A stretch of 54,200 bases of DNA from an uncultured Prevotellaceae bacterium (GCA_902768105.1 CACXJZ010000009.1:1-54200), one strand, 5' to 3'. Positions 32,034 to 40,673 are shown, counted from the stretch's first letter. Program-made: numbers and translations. Notes: generated by a model not told the origin, from the sequence alone.

Positions 32034-32189
32034 TCAGACATTATGCCCGTGGTCATGGAACCAGGCGTAATCGAGCCACGAATCATCCTTCTTGTACCTA
32101 CGGCGGTAGGACTTCTTTCTGTTCTTCTTGCTGTCAGAATCATCACCGAACGCTGCAGCAATCATCATTAAGAAAAATAACGTTATCAT
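32034..32189 (-). CDS. 51-aa membrane/basic small protein
   Basis: MITLFFLMMIAAAFG is a short hydrophobic N-terminus, followed by acidic and very basic stretches (SDSKKNRKKSYRRRYKKDD) and an aromatic/His end (SWLDYAWFHDHGHNV). It lies 62 bp after the exported protein at 32252 in the same direction. Codon pattern and composition suggest a real small gene of the element. No family known. Confidence 0.6.
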   Translation of the reverse strand: MITLFFLMMIAAAFGDDSDSKKNRKKSYRRRYKKDDSWLDYAWFHDHGHNV

Positions 32190-32251
32190 AGTAGTAATGA
32201 TTTTATGTTTTACATTGATTTTCTAAAATTGTTTCTATGAGAGTTTAATGT

Positions 32252-32803
32252 TCATTTCACCCCGAAGGTTGATACATTATAGATATCGTTCAGCACGATG
32301 CCGTACTGTCCGGGTTCGGGGTTTTCGATAACTATCAGATAGGAGTGTTCACCGTATTTCTTCGCTACGTACTTGACGTTATTGAAAGACATATTGAAGT
32401 TCCATCCGCCAACGGAGTTCATTTCTGCCATCTTGAACTGCCTCTTTTTCTTCTTTACATCGAATTGGAAGACACCCAAGATGCTTACCGGATCGATGTC
32501 ATTCTTCTCTGCACGGACAATAAACGTCAGCCGCCCTTGCTCCAGCATCACCTTTGCCTCCTTACCCTTCACCACCAGGTTTGTGCTGCTCTTATCCAGC
32601 AGGCCACTGCCGGGGATAGGTATCAGCCCGAAGTTCGTAGAACTGGCTTTCATGGATGCCTGTTCTTTCTGGAGCAGGATTGTCGTGCTGTCCGCATTTA
32701 CCACTATTACCTGACCGACAAACTCAGGTTCTGCAACTGTTGTCTGTGAGAAGCCGCTCATGGCAGCCATCATGCTCACGATAATCATCATTAACTTTTT
32801 CAT
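32252..32803 (-). CDS. Exported hypothetical protein
   Basis: 183 aa. Signal peptide MKKLMMIIVSMMAAMSGFSQ. The mature part is beta-rich (FVGQVIVVNADSTTILLQKE, GRLTFIVRAEKNDIDPVSIL, SYLIVIENPEPGQYGIVLND) with a short VKKKKRQ segment. Not recognised. It is probably transcribed from 33041 with a long leader (about 240 nt) containing an inverted pair GTCGCCAAC/GTTTGGCGAC and a GC-rich hairpin around 32820-32890. Confidence 0.65.
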   Translation of the reverse strand: MKKLMMIIVSMMAAMSGFSQTTVAEPEFVGQVIVVNADSTTILLQKEQASMKASSTNFGLIPIPGSGLLDKSSTNLVVKGKEAKVMLEQGRLTFIVRAEKNDIDPVSILGVFQFDVKKKKRQFKMAEMNSVGGWNFNMSFNNVKYVAKKYGEHSYLIVIENPEPGQYGIVLNDIYNVSTFGVK

Positions 32804-33040
32804 AATTTTGTTTGGCGTTTTAGGTTGCCCCCGCAGCCATTAGGAGCAATTTGAAACTTATAGGAAGCGGGCTGCCGCTGCGCAACCTGAGGGAATCAGA
32901 TTTCACTGATACGTCGCCAAACTTACCCTTATCCACACAGCAAGCAGCCCACTATTGCAGGTCACTTCATGCTGTGCCTCTGGACTTTGAACGTTGGCGA
33001 CGTTTTCTCAGGTCATGGAGGCACTTCCTTTTTTCTGCTA

Positions 33041-33048
33041 CAAAGGTA
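33041..33048 (-). promoter_or_regulatory. Promoter of the exported-protein operon
   Basis: TACCTTTG then TAGCAGAAA. About 240 nt of structured leader before the ATG at 32803. Confidence 0.6.
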
Positions 33049-33103
33049 CAAAGAATATTTCATATTGTTCATAATATAATCGAAATTTTTATATGTTTGA
33101 ATA

Positions 33104-33180
33104 AAAACGGTAGGAAGGCCCTGGATTTGAAAAACAGTTTGGCGGCCAACTTTCAGGCTGGAGCCTCCCTTACCGTTAAG
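33104..33180 (-). terminator. Terminator-like hairpin after the small HTH gene
   Basis: Leftward AACGGTAAGGGAGGC ... CCTTCCTACCGTTTTTATT: a long stem with inner GTTGGCC/GGCCAAC pairing and a T run at the end. It lies ~240 bp beyond the stop of the HTH gene at 33423, so it could also be a small structured RNA. Confidence 0.5.
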
Positions 33181-33422
33181 GCATACACAATCATTTGTGA
33201 CGGTATGGATTCGCATCTCAACATGCGCTTGATTTGTGTAATAGTAGCTTTTCATATTTACAGCTGTTTTGTTGGTCGCCGCTGCAAATATCAGAAAAAA
33301 AATTGTAACTACAAAATCGTGCCTCGCGCGTGCGTGACTGTATTATTTATTACTTATATGTGTGCCAAAAACACCACCCAAAATAATTAATTTGTACAGG
33401 CGGTTTTATTATTTTTTAACCA

Positions 33423-33770
33423 TTAAAGATGATGTACTCCCCAAATATTGTCTCGCGTAATTACCTGGAGCATTACGTCATCATAAGAAATGCCTAATTC
33501 TTCGGCACACCGGCCAAAGTCTTGATCGGTATTATTATCAATTCGCCATTTCCAAACCATATTATAGGTATTTCTGCTATTTTCCGTCCACCCCATGACA
33601 TCCCACCATTTAATGACCGTCGTTCTCGACAAGTTCATATAAGCGGCACAGCCAGACTTGGTTGGTGACACATCTCCATTGTCCGCCAAATAGCGGTAAA
33701 CCCGAACCTTGATGGCTGCCTTGTTGCGCCATATCGGTGTCTTACTATTATATGGACGACCAGCTCCCAT
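33423..33770 (-). CDS. Small HTH regulator with near-leaderless mRNA
   Basis: 115 aa. The first half is a helix-turn-helix region: KAAIKVRVYRYLADNGDVSP followed by SGCAAYMNLSRTTVIKWWDV, with the recognition helix around RTTVIKWW. The second half (TYNMVWKWRIDNNTDQDFGR) may be for dimerization or ligand. Its -7 box ends 4 bp before the ATG, so the transcript starts at or next to the start codon. Palindromes TTGATATAATATCAA lie across the -33 area and also at 29742, so it may repress itself and that promoter. It lies beside the relaxase gene and may take part in control of transfer. Confidence 0.65.
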   Translation of the reverse strand: MGAGRPYNSKTPIWRNKAAIKVRVYRYLADNGDVSPTKSGCAAYMNLSRTTVIKWWDVMGWTENSRNTYNMVWKWRIDNNTDQDFGRCAEELGISYDDVMLQVITRDNIWGVHHL

Positions 33771-33774
33771 GTCG

Positions 33775-33829
33775 CAAAGGTACGAAGAAATCTTGATATA
33801 ATATCAACTTTTTCTTGATATAATTTCAA
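33775..33829 (-). promoter_or_regulatory. Promoter and operators of the HTH gene
   Basis: -7 box TACCTTTG at 33782-33775; TTGATATAATATCAA at 33793-33807 and TTGATATAATTTCAA at 33815-33829 (22 bp apart). The first is 11 bp from the -7 box, as at 29742. Confidence 0.7.
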
Positions 33830-33892
33830 TATAGCCTGCAATCCATAAATATAGACGCTTGTCCATAAATGACGGTCAGTCCTGTTCTGTTG

Positions 33893-36481
33893 TCATACCT
33901 TCCGGCCTCCAGAAGATCCTTTCTTTTTGGGGTGGAATCCCATAATACTGGAACCACGCTTCCACCATTCATCATCCTTCTTCTTCGATAGATCGTTGTT
34001 GCTACCACCTCCGGCACCTCCACGACCATCGCCTCCAAGTCCTCCAAGGTATGCCAGCGCGACATTGCCGCAGGCAGCTATGAAGTCATTACACAGTTGC
34101 TCTGTGAACGCCTCGAAAGTGTGCACAGACTGTTCGATTCCTTGTGCAGTGTCGAAAGCTTCCAACGAATCAAACAGCATCTTCTTGATGTCTGATAGCG
34201 GGTTAAAGCCCCAGCCTTTGATTAAGTCGCGGCCAATGGTGTTGCAGACAACAGCCCTGGCATCATTACCTCCATTCCTCCATTTGATATAATCGTCCTT
34301 GCCGACCTCCTTACTCTCCAGTTTCGTTTCATTATTTTGAGTGAATTCACCTCTGAGCCAGAATTTGTCACCCATACGGCCTATAGTACCATAGGTCGAT
34401 CCTATTGTTATGCCGAATGGCATCTTCCCAGCATCAAAGTGCTGCTGTTTCCAGTTCTCAACCTGGGCCTGCTGTATCTCATCCCCAAAGTAGTGAATTA
34501 GAAGATCCTGCATGGCCTGTTTCTGGTTCGCTTGCTCTTGGTACCATTCCTGATGGATTGGAAGGAGTGGCTTCGGGGAGTATTTCTTACCGTCAATGAC
34601 GATTCCAATATGTATATTACCGTCACGATCTCTGGCACCCCACACCTCGATATTCACGAATGGAATAATCTTGGCACCATTACACTTCGGTTCTTCGGGC
34701 ACAGTCCGCTCTGCCGGACGCTGAAAAACACCTGGCTTTGACGTTTCTACAGGACTTGTATTTTGCTTTAGATTTTTCCTATGGATTGCTTCGGCACATC
34801 GGGCATAGTAATGTGCCAAATCTGCGTTACAGTCTTTCTGAGCTGGATCCTGTGAGCTGATTGCTTTTTCAAGTGATGCAAGAGACTGCTTGACAGCCCT
34901 TTCCTCAGTTATGTCAGTACGATAGTCCTTGGCACTATGATCATAAATGATATTATAGTCATCGAGCACATCGGTGATAAATCTGCCTATATTGTCGCCG
35001 GTAATATTCTTTGCAGTCTCGGCACGCTGTCTGACCTTCTCTTGTTCTGTCCTTCGGGCTTCCTCCGCTGCCTTTTCCTTTGCTTTACGCTTTTCTTCCA
35101 AAGCATGAAGGTCGTCAGCACATACGGCACGTCCCATCGCCTCCTTGGCATAAGATTTTATTTTCCATAGACCATCTTCTGTAGCATCCTCTTCACTTCT
35201 GACCATGGTGAGCACCTGGTTCATGAGAGACCTCGCCTTTTGGCGGTTCTCATCCTCACCATCATTTTTATAGAGTGCCATAGCTGAGTCCTTACTATAT
35301 ATAATATCTATGCCCAGCCTCTCCAGTTGCTGCTCGATGGCCAACGGCAAATTGTCATCCTGCCGTATCTCTTCGGCCATGGCAGCAGCATCATCAGCGG
35401 ACAATACGGCATCTTTCACCTGTCCTTTACGCCATTCAGGATTTAGCAGTTTCTGGAGGTCAACTATATCAGACCCTTTGAACACCAGCTTATTCCTATT
35501 GTCGATGAGGGTATAGCCCTTTGTGCTTCCATCCTTCCACTGCGAGAACACGATGGATATACCAAGCTCGCGCTTCAGATCAAGAAGAAACTGTTTGAAC
35601 TGGGCTTTTCGGTCACCCTCAATGTCAAGTCCCTTGTCACCATTGAAACGGTTGTCCTTAACTTCTTTTAGTTTTTTTGTTGCAGTATGTTCACGGCCAC
35701 CTTTTGTTTTGATTTTTTCAGGCTCATTACCGCCAAAGGATATTTTCAATGAACGTCGGCGGCGATCCAGGAGAACACCACGGAGATTCTTCACAATATC
35801 CTGATGGTTGTCCCTGTTCCGGCCAGTAGCTGCTATTCTATCATCTATCTCATCCTGTGAGATGCTGCCCACCAGTTCTTTGTTTCGCCAGATATCAAAG
35901 GTCTTGTTTTCATCATCATAGTGGGGTTTGTACCCTGCGGCAATGAGCAGGCTCTTAAACTGTTCTCGGCTCTCGAACTTATATTCAAGTATTTTATTGA
36001 TAGCATTTTCAATGTTGATTCCACGGATTTGGTCAAGGATGCGCCTGGCACGACGGCCCTCCATATAGTTGTCAATCCACATGCCATTCTTGACACTGAC
36101 TGTTACCGATGCAGCATGAATATGGGTATTTTCTGTGTCATTATGCACCCAGAACGCTTGCGGCTGGCCTTTGTAGCCCAGACGATCAAGTGTCTCGGCA
36201 GCATCCTTCAGCAGCTGTTCAATCTCTTCTTGGGTAGCCTTTCCCGGGTAGGAGAAAACAATATGCTTCTGAGGATGTTTCACGATACTATTATGGTCGG
36301 CTATCTTCTTCAGATACTTACTCATCACTACCGGCGAGTGTATAAAGTATCTCTCCAGTTCCCCGAAGTTCCGCATTGCTAAACACTTCGCAGTACCCTG
36401 TGCCACCTTCTTCTCGTTATAAAAACAGGCGGCAAAGCTGGTTGCTGAGTTACCGATTACTTTTACGATGCATCTTGACAT
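33893..36481 (-). CDS. Relaxase of MobA/VirD2-like type
   Basis: 862 aa. The N-terminal relaxase domain (1-~220) has the three-His motif HNDTENTHIHAASVTV (about residues 113-128) and a Tyr-containing start (FAACFYNEKKVAQGTAKCL). Middle: helical, Lys/Glu-rich (EEKRKAKEKAAEEARRTEQE), typical for long relaxases. The C-terminal half (WLRGEFTQNNETKLESKEVG, then Gly-rich GGDGRGGAGGGS) is not recognised. It would nick and lead DNA during mobilization. It follows the MobC-type gene by 14 bp in one operon. Confidence 0.85.
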   Translation of the reverse strand: MSRCIVKVIGNSATSFAACFYNEKKVAQGTAKCLAMRNFGELERYFIHSPVVMSKYLKKIADHNSIVKHPQKHIVFSYPGKATQEEIEQLLKDAAETLDRLGYKGQPQAFWVHNDTENTHIHAASVTVSVKNGMWIDNYMEGRRARRILDQIRGINIENAINKILEYKFESREQFKSLLIAAGYKPHYDDENKTFDIWRNKELVGSISQDEIDDRIAATGRNRDNHQDIVKNLRGVLLDRRRRSLKISFGGNEPEKIKTKGGREHTATKKLKEVKDNRFNGDKGLDIEGDRKAQFKQFLLDLKRELGISIVFSQWKDGSTKGYTLIDNRNKLVFKGSDIVDLQKLLNPEWRKGQVKDAVLSADDAAAMAEEIRQDDNLPLAIEQQLERLGIDIIYSKDSAMALYKNDGEDENRQKARSLMNQVLTMVRSEEDATEDGLWKIKSYAKEAMGRAVCADDLHALEEKRKAKEKAAEEARRTEQEKVRQRAETAKNITGDNIGRFITDVLDDYNIIYDHSAKDYRTDITEERAVKQSLASLEKAISSQDPAQKDCNADLAHYYARCAEAIHRKNLKQNTSPVETSKPGVFQRPAERTVPEEPKCNGAKIIPFVNIEVWGARDRDGNIHIGIVIDGKKYSPKPLLPIHQEWYQEQANQKQAMQDLLIHYFGDEIQQAQVENWKQQHFDAGKMPFGITIGSTYGTIGRMGDKFWLRGEFTQNNETKLESKEVGKDDYIKWRNGGNDARAVVCNTIGRDLIKGWGFNPLSDIKKMLFDSLEAFDTAQGIEQSVHTFEAFTEQLCNDFIAACGNVALAYLGGLGGDGRGGAGGGSNNDLSKKKDDEWWKRGSSIMGFHPKKKGSSGGRKV

Positions 36482-36495
36482 ATTCTATTCCTTTC

Positions 36496-37176
36496 CTAAT
36501 CTTTGTTTGTGGTTTCAGGTTTTGGTTCATTTTTTAGAATGTTCACGAGCTCAGCTACAGTCATCAAATCAAAAGATTGTTTTGTTGACTTCTTGAAGTC
36601 CTGAAGCATCCGAAGGAGTTGCGCATTACTCCTGGCTTTTTCACCAACGGTCGGAAATACCAAACACCGGGTAAGAATCTCATCTTCCTTACGAAGAGTA
36701 CTGTTGATGCGGGTTCTTGCCTGCTGAATAGTCTTGTTGAACTCATCAATCTTTTTGTAGAGCTCCTTCATCAGGGATGACACCTCGCGCTCAAATGCGA
36801 CAATTTTATCAATTGTTTCTTTTTGTGTTTCATCATCTTCACGCGCTGTCCTTAAAATTGTATTTGTGGCTTTGGCTATCTGGTTGAGATTGTTTCCAAG
36901 TTCATTTAGCTCCTGCGGTATGCCATTAATATCCTCGTGAACGGCTGCGAGAGTCTGGCGGTTATCACCGATTGTCTGGATGAGTCCCTCAGCCTGTTCG
37001 ATATCAATTGGACTGGAGTCATCCACATGTCTTATAGCATACAGGACGAAATTGGTCATCGAATTAGTTTTCTTTCCAAAGCCGTCCTTTGCCCTACTTT
37101 CGACATACTTTTTGTCTTCTCTGAAACAGCGAATGTGTATGTCGGCATCCTTTGTTTTTGCAAGCTTTTCTCCCAT
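36496..37176 (-). CDS. MobC-type relaxosome accessory protein
   Basis: 226 aa from ATG 37176 (MGEKLAKTKDADIHIRCF); the frame to 37254 is not needed. N-terminal RHH-like part, then LNELGNNLNQIAKATNTIL, the typical MobC signature, followed by coiled-coil segments (KIVAFEREVSSLMKELYKKID). It would bind oriT and help the relaxase. It is the first gene of the mob operon. Confidence 0.8.
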   Translation of the reverse strand: MGEKLAKTKDADIHIRCFREDKKYVESRAKDGFGKKTNSMTNFVLYAIRHVDDSSPIDIEQAEGLIQTIGDNRQTLAAVHEDINGIPQELNELGNNLNQIAKATNTILRTAREDDETQKETIDKIVAFEREVSSLMKELYKKIDEFNKTIQQARTRINSTLRKEDEILTRCLVFPTVGEKARSNAQLLRMLQDFKKSTKQSFDLMTVAELVNILKNEPKPETTNKD

Positions 37177-37194
37177 ATCTGTATTAATATTAGT

Positions 37195-37372
37195 GAAACA
37201 ATGTTTGTTAAACGATGTATGCGGAGCAGAGAAGTGTCCGATTCCAGAGGGCACGCTACCCGCTTTAGCGGCGAGAATGGAAGGCTGACAATCCCAAGAA
37301 AAAGTAATTTTTCGAAGGGTATTGTGTCACGCCTGCCACTTCTCGCCTACCCCCAAAATGGAGGTACACTTG
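37195..37372. other. Candidate oriT region
   Basis: Between the mob promoter (37373) and mobC. It has a perfect hairpin CCGCTttAGCGG (37260-37271), two related segments (CTACCCGC.../CGAGAATGG and CTTCTCGCCTACCCCC), and GGGTATTGTGTCACGCCTGCC. Position upstream of mobC and hairpins fit an oriT; the nick site cannot be read from sequence. Confidence 0.45.
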
Positions 37373-37380
37373 CAAAGGTA
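37373..37380 (-). promoter_or_regulatory. mob operon promoter
   Basis: Leftward TACCTTTG, ~200 bp before the mobC start, so a long leader spans the candidate oriT. Confidence 0.6.
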
Positions 37381-37638
37381 GCAGTTATCTGCGAATCGTG
37401 CAACCTTATAAGACCTTTTCTTCTGTCTCTGTAAATGTTTTATATTCAACTGATTACGCAAGAAGAATGATCTGATGACAAGTTCTGTCATTGGTGTGCT
37501 GCGAGGCCCCAAAAGGGTATGCTGCGAGAACAAGAAAATCAATGATACGAGAGATCTAATGATTGACTGCTACCGACAACAGAATTGTTGTGACAGTAGA
37601 AAGAAAAATCCGATGTTGCGATTATGACGACTTTACAA

Positions 37639-37678
37639 GTCGTAAAAACGTTAATATACGAGATAAAATTTTACAAGG
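37639..37678 (+). promoter_or_regulatory. Shared operator, copy D
   Basis: GTCGTAAAAACGTTAATATA then CGA, AT tract and TTTACAAGG; starts 63 bp before the -7 box at 37702. An extra inverted unit ACGACtttacaaGTCGT overlaps its left end. Confidence 0.8.
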
Positions 37679-37701
37679 GCATCTAATTCGAGTTGTCTGT
37701 T

Positions 37702-37709
37702 TATCTTTG
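37702..37709 (+). promoter_or_regulatory. Promoter of the 398-aa gene
   Basis: TATCTTTG, 33 bp before the ATG at 37742. Confidence 0.7.
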
Positions 37710-37741
37710 CTGCGAAATTAGAAATCTATAAAATGTAAATT

Positions 37742-38938
37742 ATGGCAAAGAAAGAAATTAAGATCCCCGTGAATCAGATGGTGAAGGATTACACTATCGC
37801 TACCTTAGAGAAACTTGGCGTTGCTGCTGAGCCCGGAAAGGTGTATAACCAGTTAAGAGAGAGGGGTGCTGTGGAGCCCAAGACAAACAGTGAAACGAGA
37901 AGGTTGGCCAAGATGCTTGCGAAGGAGATACCAACCTTCCTTCCGGATCATGTGCCAATAGATAAGAAGAAGAAGGGAGAGTATGTGATTTTCAACGCGG
38001 AATGGAAATCGAAGATTGAGGCACTTATATGTGATGGTATGTTTAGACCTATATATCTTCGGGATGAAGTCAACCAGGTACTTCAGGAGAAAGGCCACGA
38101 AGGCTGCTGTACACGCAATCACCTGATATGGTGGTTGTCCCTGAAGGGCGCTGACCATATGATACCCGAAGAGATTGCCGAGGGTATCCTGCGCTATGAT
38201 TTCGAAGACTGGAGTCGGTTCCGGCTCGTCGAGAAAGATGCCTATCACCCACGTCTGGAGATCCCTGATGAACTATTCTATCAACGCATTGAAAAACAGT
38301 CAGCCGACAGTCAGGTAAAAAGGAATCTGAGGTTCAATCCGCTCACTCCAGAGCAGCAGACAGAGCGACAGAGATATATTGATGATTTCCTTGATAAAAT
38401 AGAGTTCATATATAAGATGGACGGAAAGGCTGTGGACCAGAATACAGTTGATAAGCTGAAGAACGATCTCGACGTGCTGAGGGAGTTTCGAAAATGGAGG
38501 GATGCGCCACTCACCACTGCACAATATGAGGCGAAGTATGAAGAGCTGCGTGATCGACTAAAGACAGCACCGCCACGGAAAAAGAAGAGGGGCGCTGTCA
38601 CAAAGAAGGCTACCGATGCTGTCAATTCCGTTCTCGCTACGTTGTCAACCGGCACAATAGAAACTCAACACGAACCCAAGCAGTGGGAACTGAACCAAAT
38701 AGACCTAAAAGATTATATTGGTGAGTTCACGAGAAACGACGAAACAGGAAGGAACAAAATCAAAGAGGCCCAACAATATATTGATGAGTTCTGTAAGTTT
38801 GAGGATTTTGATGCTGAGTTTGCCGATTTAAGGCGGAGTGTAAATGATTACAACAAACCCTTCAAGGGCGGTTATATAGCAGGAATCATTAAGAATAAGG
38901 TAATGATGCACGAATCTAATAATCAGCAAGGGGTATAG
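37742..38938 (+). CDS. 398-aa element protein, unknown
   Basis: Not recognised. Cytoplasmic, charged; the N-terminal half contains short helices and a WWLSLKGADHMIP segment, and a basic linker (PPRKKKRGAVTKKA) separates an acidic C-terminal helical part. It shares operator D with the rep, wall-hydrolase and DUF5045-like operons, so it is probably an element maintenance or transfer protein. Possible DNA binding through the basic linker is only a guess. Confidence 0.65.
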   Translation: MAKKEIKIPVNQMVKDYTIATLEKLGVAAEPGKVYNQLRERGAVEPKTNSETRRLAKMLAKEIPTFLPDHVPIDKKKKGEYVIFNAEWKSKIEALICDGMFRPIYLRDEVNQVLQEKGHEGCCTRNHLIWWLSLKGADHMIPEEIAEGILRYDFEDWSRFRLVEKDAYHPRLEIPDELFYQRIEKQSADSQVKRNLRFNPLTPEQQTERQRYIDDFLDKIEFIYKMDGKAVDQNTVDKLKNDLDVLREFRKWRDAPLTTAQYEAKYEELRDRLKTAPPRKKKRGAVTKKATDAVNSVLATLSTGTIETQHEPKQWELNQIDLKDYIGEFTRNDETGRNKIKEAQQYIDEFCKFEDFDAEFADLRRSVNDYNKPFKGGYIAGIIKNKVMMHESNNQQGV

Positions 38939-38963
38939 GGGACTGCGTTTGAGTCCCCATACC
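38932..38963 (+). terminator. Terminator-like hairpin
   Basis: GGTATaGGGGACT loop AGTCCCCATACC then GTTT. It overlaps the last codons of the 398-aa gene. Confidence 0.65.
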
Positions 38964-39120
38964 GTTTAGGGCCTTGAAGCCCATCTGGGCGGTAAGTGGG
39001 CGGCACGATAGAGCTGTTAATCGGAGCTTGCGGAGATTGCCAAACCCACCCTTATACACTGAATAAGAAGAGTAGTATTATTCTGTTCCGGCATATAGTC
39101 CCTCAACCAATAGGGGCTCT

Positions 39121-39166
39121 AAAAGGAGAAAAGATGGAAGTCAGAGAATGCGAGAGACCTGTGACT
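39121..39166. repeat. Right copy of the 46-bp inverted repeat
   Basis: Reverse complement of 20807-20852 with one mismatch (GGAG for AGAG). Confidence 0.9.
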
Positions 39167-39232
39167 CCCCAGAAATATAAACAAGTTCAATATCCAAGAT
39201 CCTGTGAGGCGGGGTGCGAGAGTACCAAATAA
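39134..39232 (+). CDS. Short ORF sharing MEVRECERPVT with 20771-20839
   Basis: 32 codons, MEVRECERPVTPQKYKQVQY..., preceded by AAAAGGAGAAAAG, a purine-rich site. It may be a leaderlike peptide or a by-product of the repeat. Confidence 0.35.
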   Translation: MEVRECERPVTPQKYKQVQYPRSCEAGCESTK

Positions 39233-39460
39233 GCACTATATGGTATGTTTCGACAAACAGGATGTTCAAATCTAAGTACGGCATCCATCGTCGGTACGGT
39301 TGCCATCATTACAAACAATAGTATAGAGTGCCGGAATTGACACAACCAACTTTCAATGTTTTATTGTTTTCATGTTTACATGTTTATATGTACACACGTA
39401 ATCCTGAATACATTATTACCTATATACATGTAGCGTTGTATATTTGTATATACGTATATA

Positions 39461-40645
39461 TCACATGTCAATTTTTGGCAGACTGTCAAGAGCTTTCTTT
39501 TTCAGCTCGTCAACGGCGCGAGTATAAATTTGCACGTATTTGAGACTGCTGTGACCCAGAAGATCGGCGACAACCTTGATATTGGCACCATTGGATAGTA
39601 ACTGGGTACCGAAACTGTGCCGTCCACAGTGCCAGGTAATATGTTTGGTAATGCCAGCGGCCTTCGTCCACTGCTTCAGGAAGTGATTGCAGTTGTCATC
39701 GCCATTGTTTGGGGGTAGCTTGAAGATGCGAGTCTCAGAAGTAGCATCTTTGGGCATTTCCCCTACGATTGCCATCAGCGTATCATTCAGGGGCATCACT
39801 ACGCCGCTTTTGTGGCTATGACCCACCGTTTTCTGCTGCCTAAAGGAAATTATGCGGTTTCCATAGTCGATATCACCGTATGTCAGTGCTTCCACATCGC
39901 AAAACCTGATGCCTGAGAAGCAGGTCATGGCGAAAGCCCGACGAATGTCTGGGTACTTCCATGTATATGGAGTTGAGAAGAGTTGCTGCAGTTCCTCGGC
40001 ACTCAGGATTTCTTTAACCAGCATATCCTCCCTGCTATCAAGCACAATGCCCTTACAGGGGTTCTCGCTGAAAAGTCCGTCCTCGACACCGGCGAGGATG
40101 ACTTTCTTGAAGCGACGGTGAACGGATGAGATTCCAGTACCTCGATGATGTTCTGAAATGTAATCAGCAAATTCTTCCATCATCTTTTTATTGATGTAGC
40201 GCGGTTCCACCCTTGTACTGAAATGCGGGTATTTCTCCATAAGGAATTTTTTGAAGTCATTCAGTCCCATTTCTATAACACGGACATCCTTCTTCGTGTA
40301 TTTCTTGATGTAGTTCTGATAGTAGTCCAGGAAATTGACTGATCGCGACTTCTTCAGACGATAGCCCTCCTTGTTCTGCAGGAACTCCTGTTCCCGCTCG
40401 AAACGGATCTTTCGAGCCAATTCAATGGTCTCCTTATTCTTTGTACGTTGGGCCTGCGTCCTTGGGTTGGCCGTCAGACGTAGTGACAGTCCCTCTTTCC
40501 TGCGGATACAGGAGCCATTTTCCTCCTTATAGCCTATCTTATATTCAAGGTAAAGGCTATATTCTGAGCCGTCCTTAACAGGTGCTTTGAGCAGGCGGGG
40601 ATTCCCAGACTCAATCAAAAGTGTATTTTTACCTTTATCTGCCAT
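39461..40645 (-). CDS. int: Tyrosine integrase of the element
   Basis: 394 aa from ATG 40645 (a GTG at 40666 is possible). N-terminal arm-binding and SAM-like domain, then a catalytic domain with Arg in CFSGIRFCDVEAL, HxxR in HCGRHSFGTQLL, LLGHSSLKY and the nucleophile Tyr in VQIYTRAVDEL. It integrates and excises the element at tRNA-Arg. It lies 207 bp from attR with its promoter in between. Close in type to the Bacteroidetes phage-integrase SAM-like family. Confidence 0.92.
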   Translation of the reverse strand: MADKGKNTLLIESGNPRLLKAPVKDGSEYSLYLEYKIGYKEENGSCIRRKEGLSLRLTANPRTQAQRTKNKETIELARKIRFEREQEFLQNKEGYRLKKSRSVNFLDYYQNYIKKYTKKDVRVIEMGLNDFKKFLMEKYPHFSTRVEPRYINKKMMEEFADYISEHHRGTGISSVHRRFKKVILAGVEDGLFSENPCKGIVLDSREDMLVKEILSAEELQQLFSTPYTWKYPDIRRAFAMTCFSGIRFCDVEALTYGDIDYGNRIISFRQQKTVGHSHKSGVVMPLNDTLMAIVGEMPKDATSETRIFKLPPNNGDDNCNHFLKQWTKAAGITKHITWHCGRHSFGTQLLSNGANIKVVADLLGHSSLKYVQIYTRAVDELKKKALDSLPKIDM

Positions 40646-40673
40646 CACATTTTCTTTTGGTTTCACCTGTCTG

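Larger units (their letters stand above)
38964..39460. other. Region right of the 398-aa gene
   Basis: Contains the inverted repeat copy at 39121-39166 with its short ORF, a small hairpin GCCCATCTGGGC, and an AT-rich tail before the integrase stop. No other gene. Confidence 0.5.

Noticed and set aside
33826-34065. 79-aa minus frame across the relaxase end
   Set aside because: It overlaps the relaxase C-terminus in another frame and has a repeat-like, unnatural composition.
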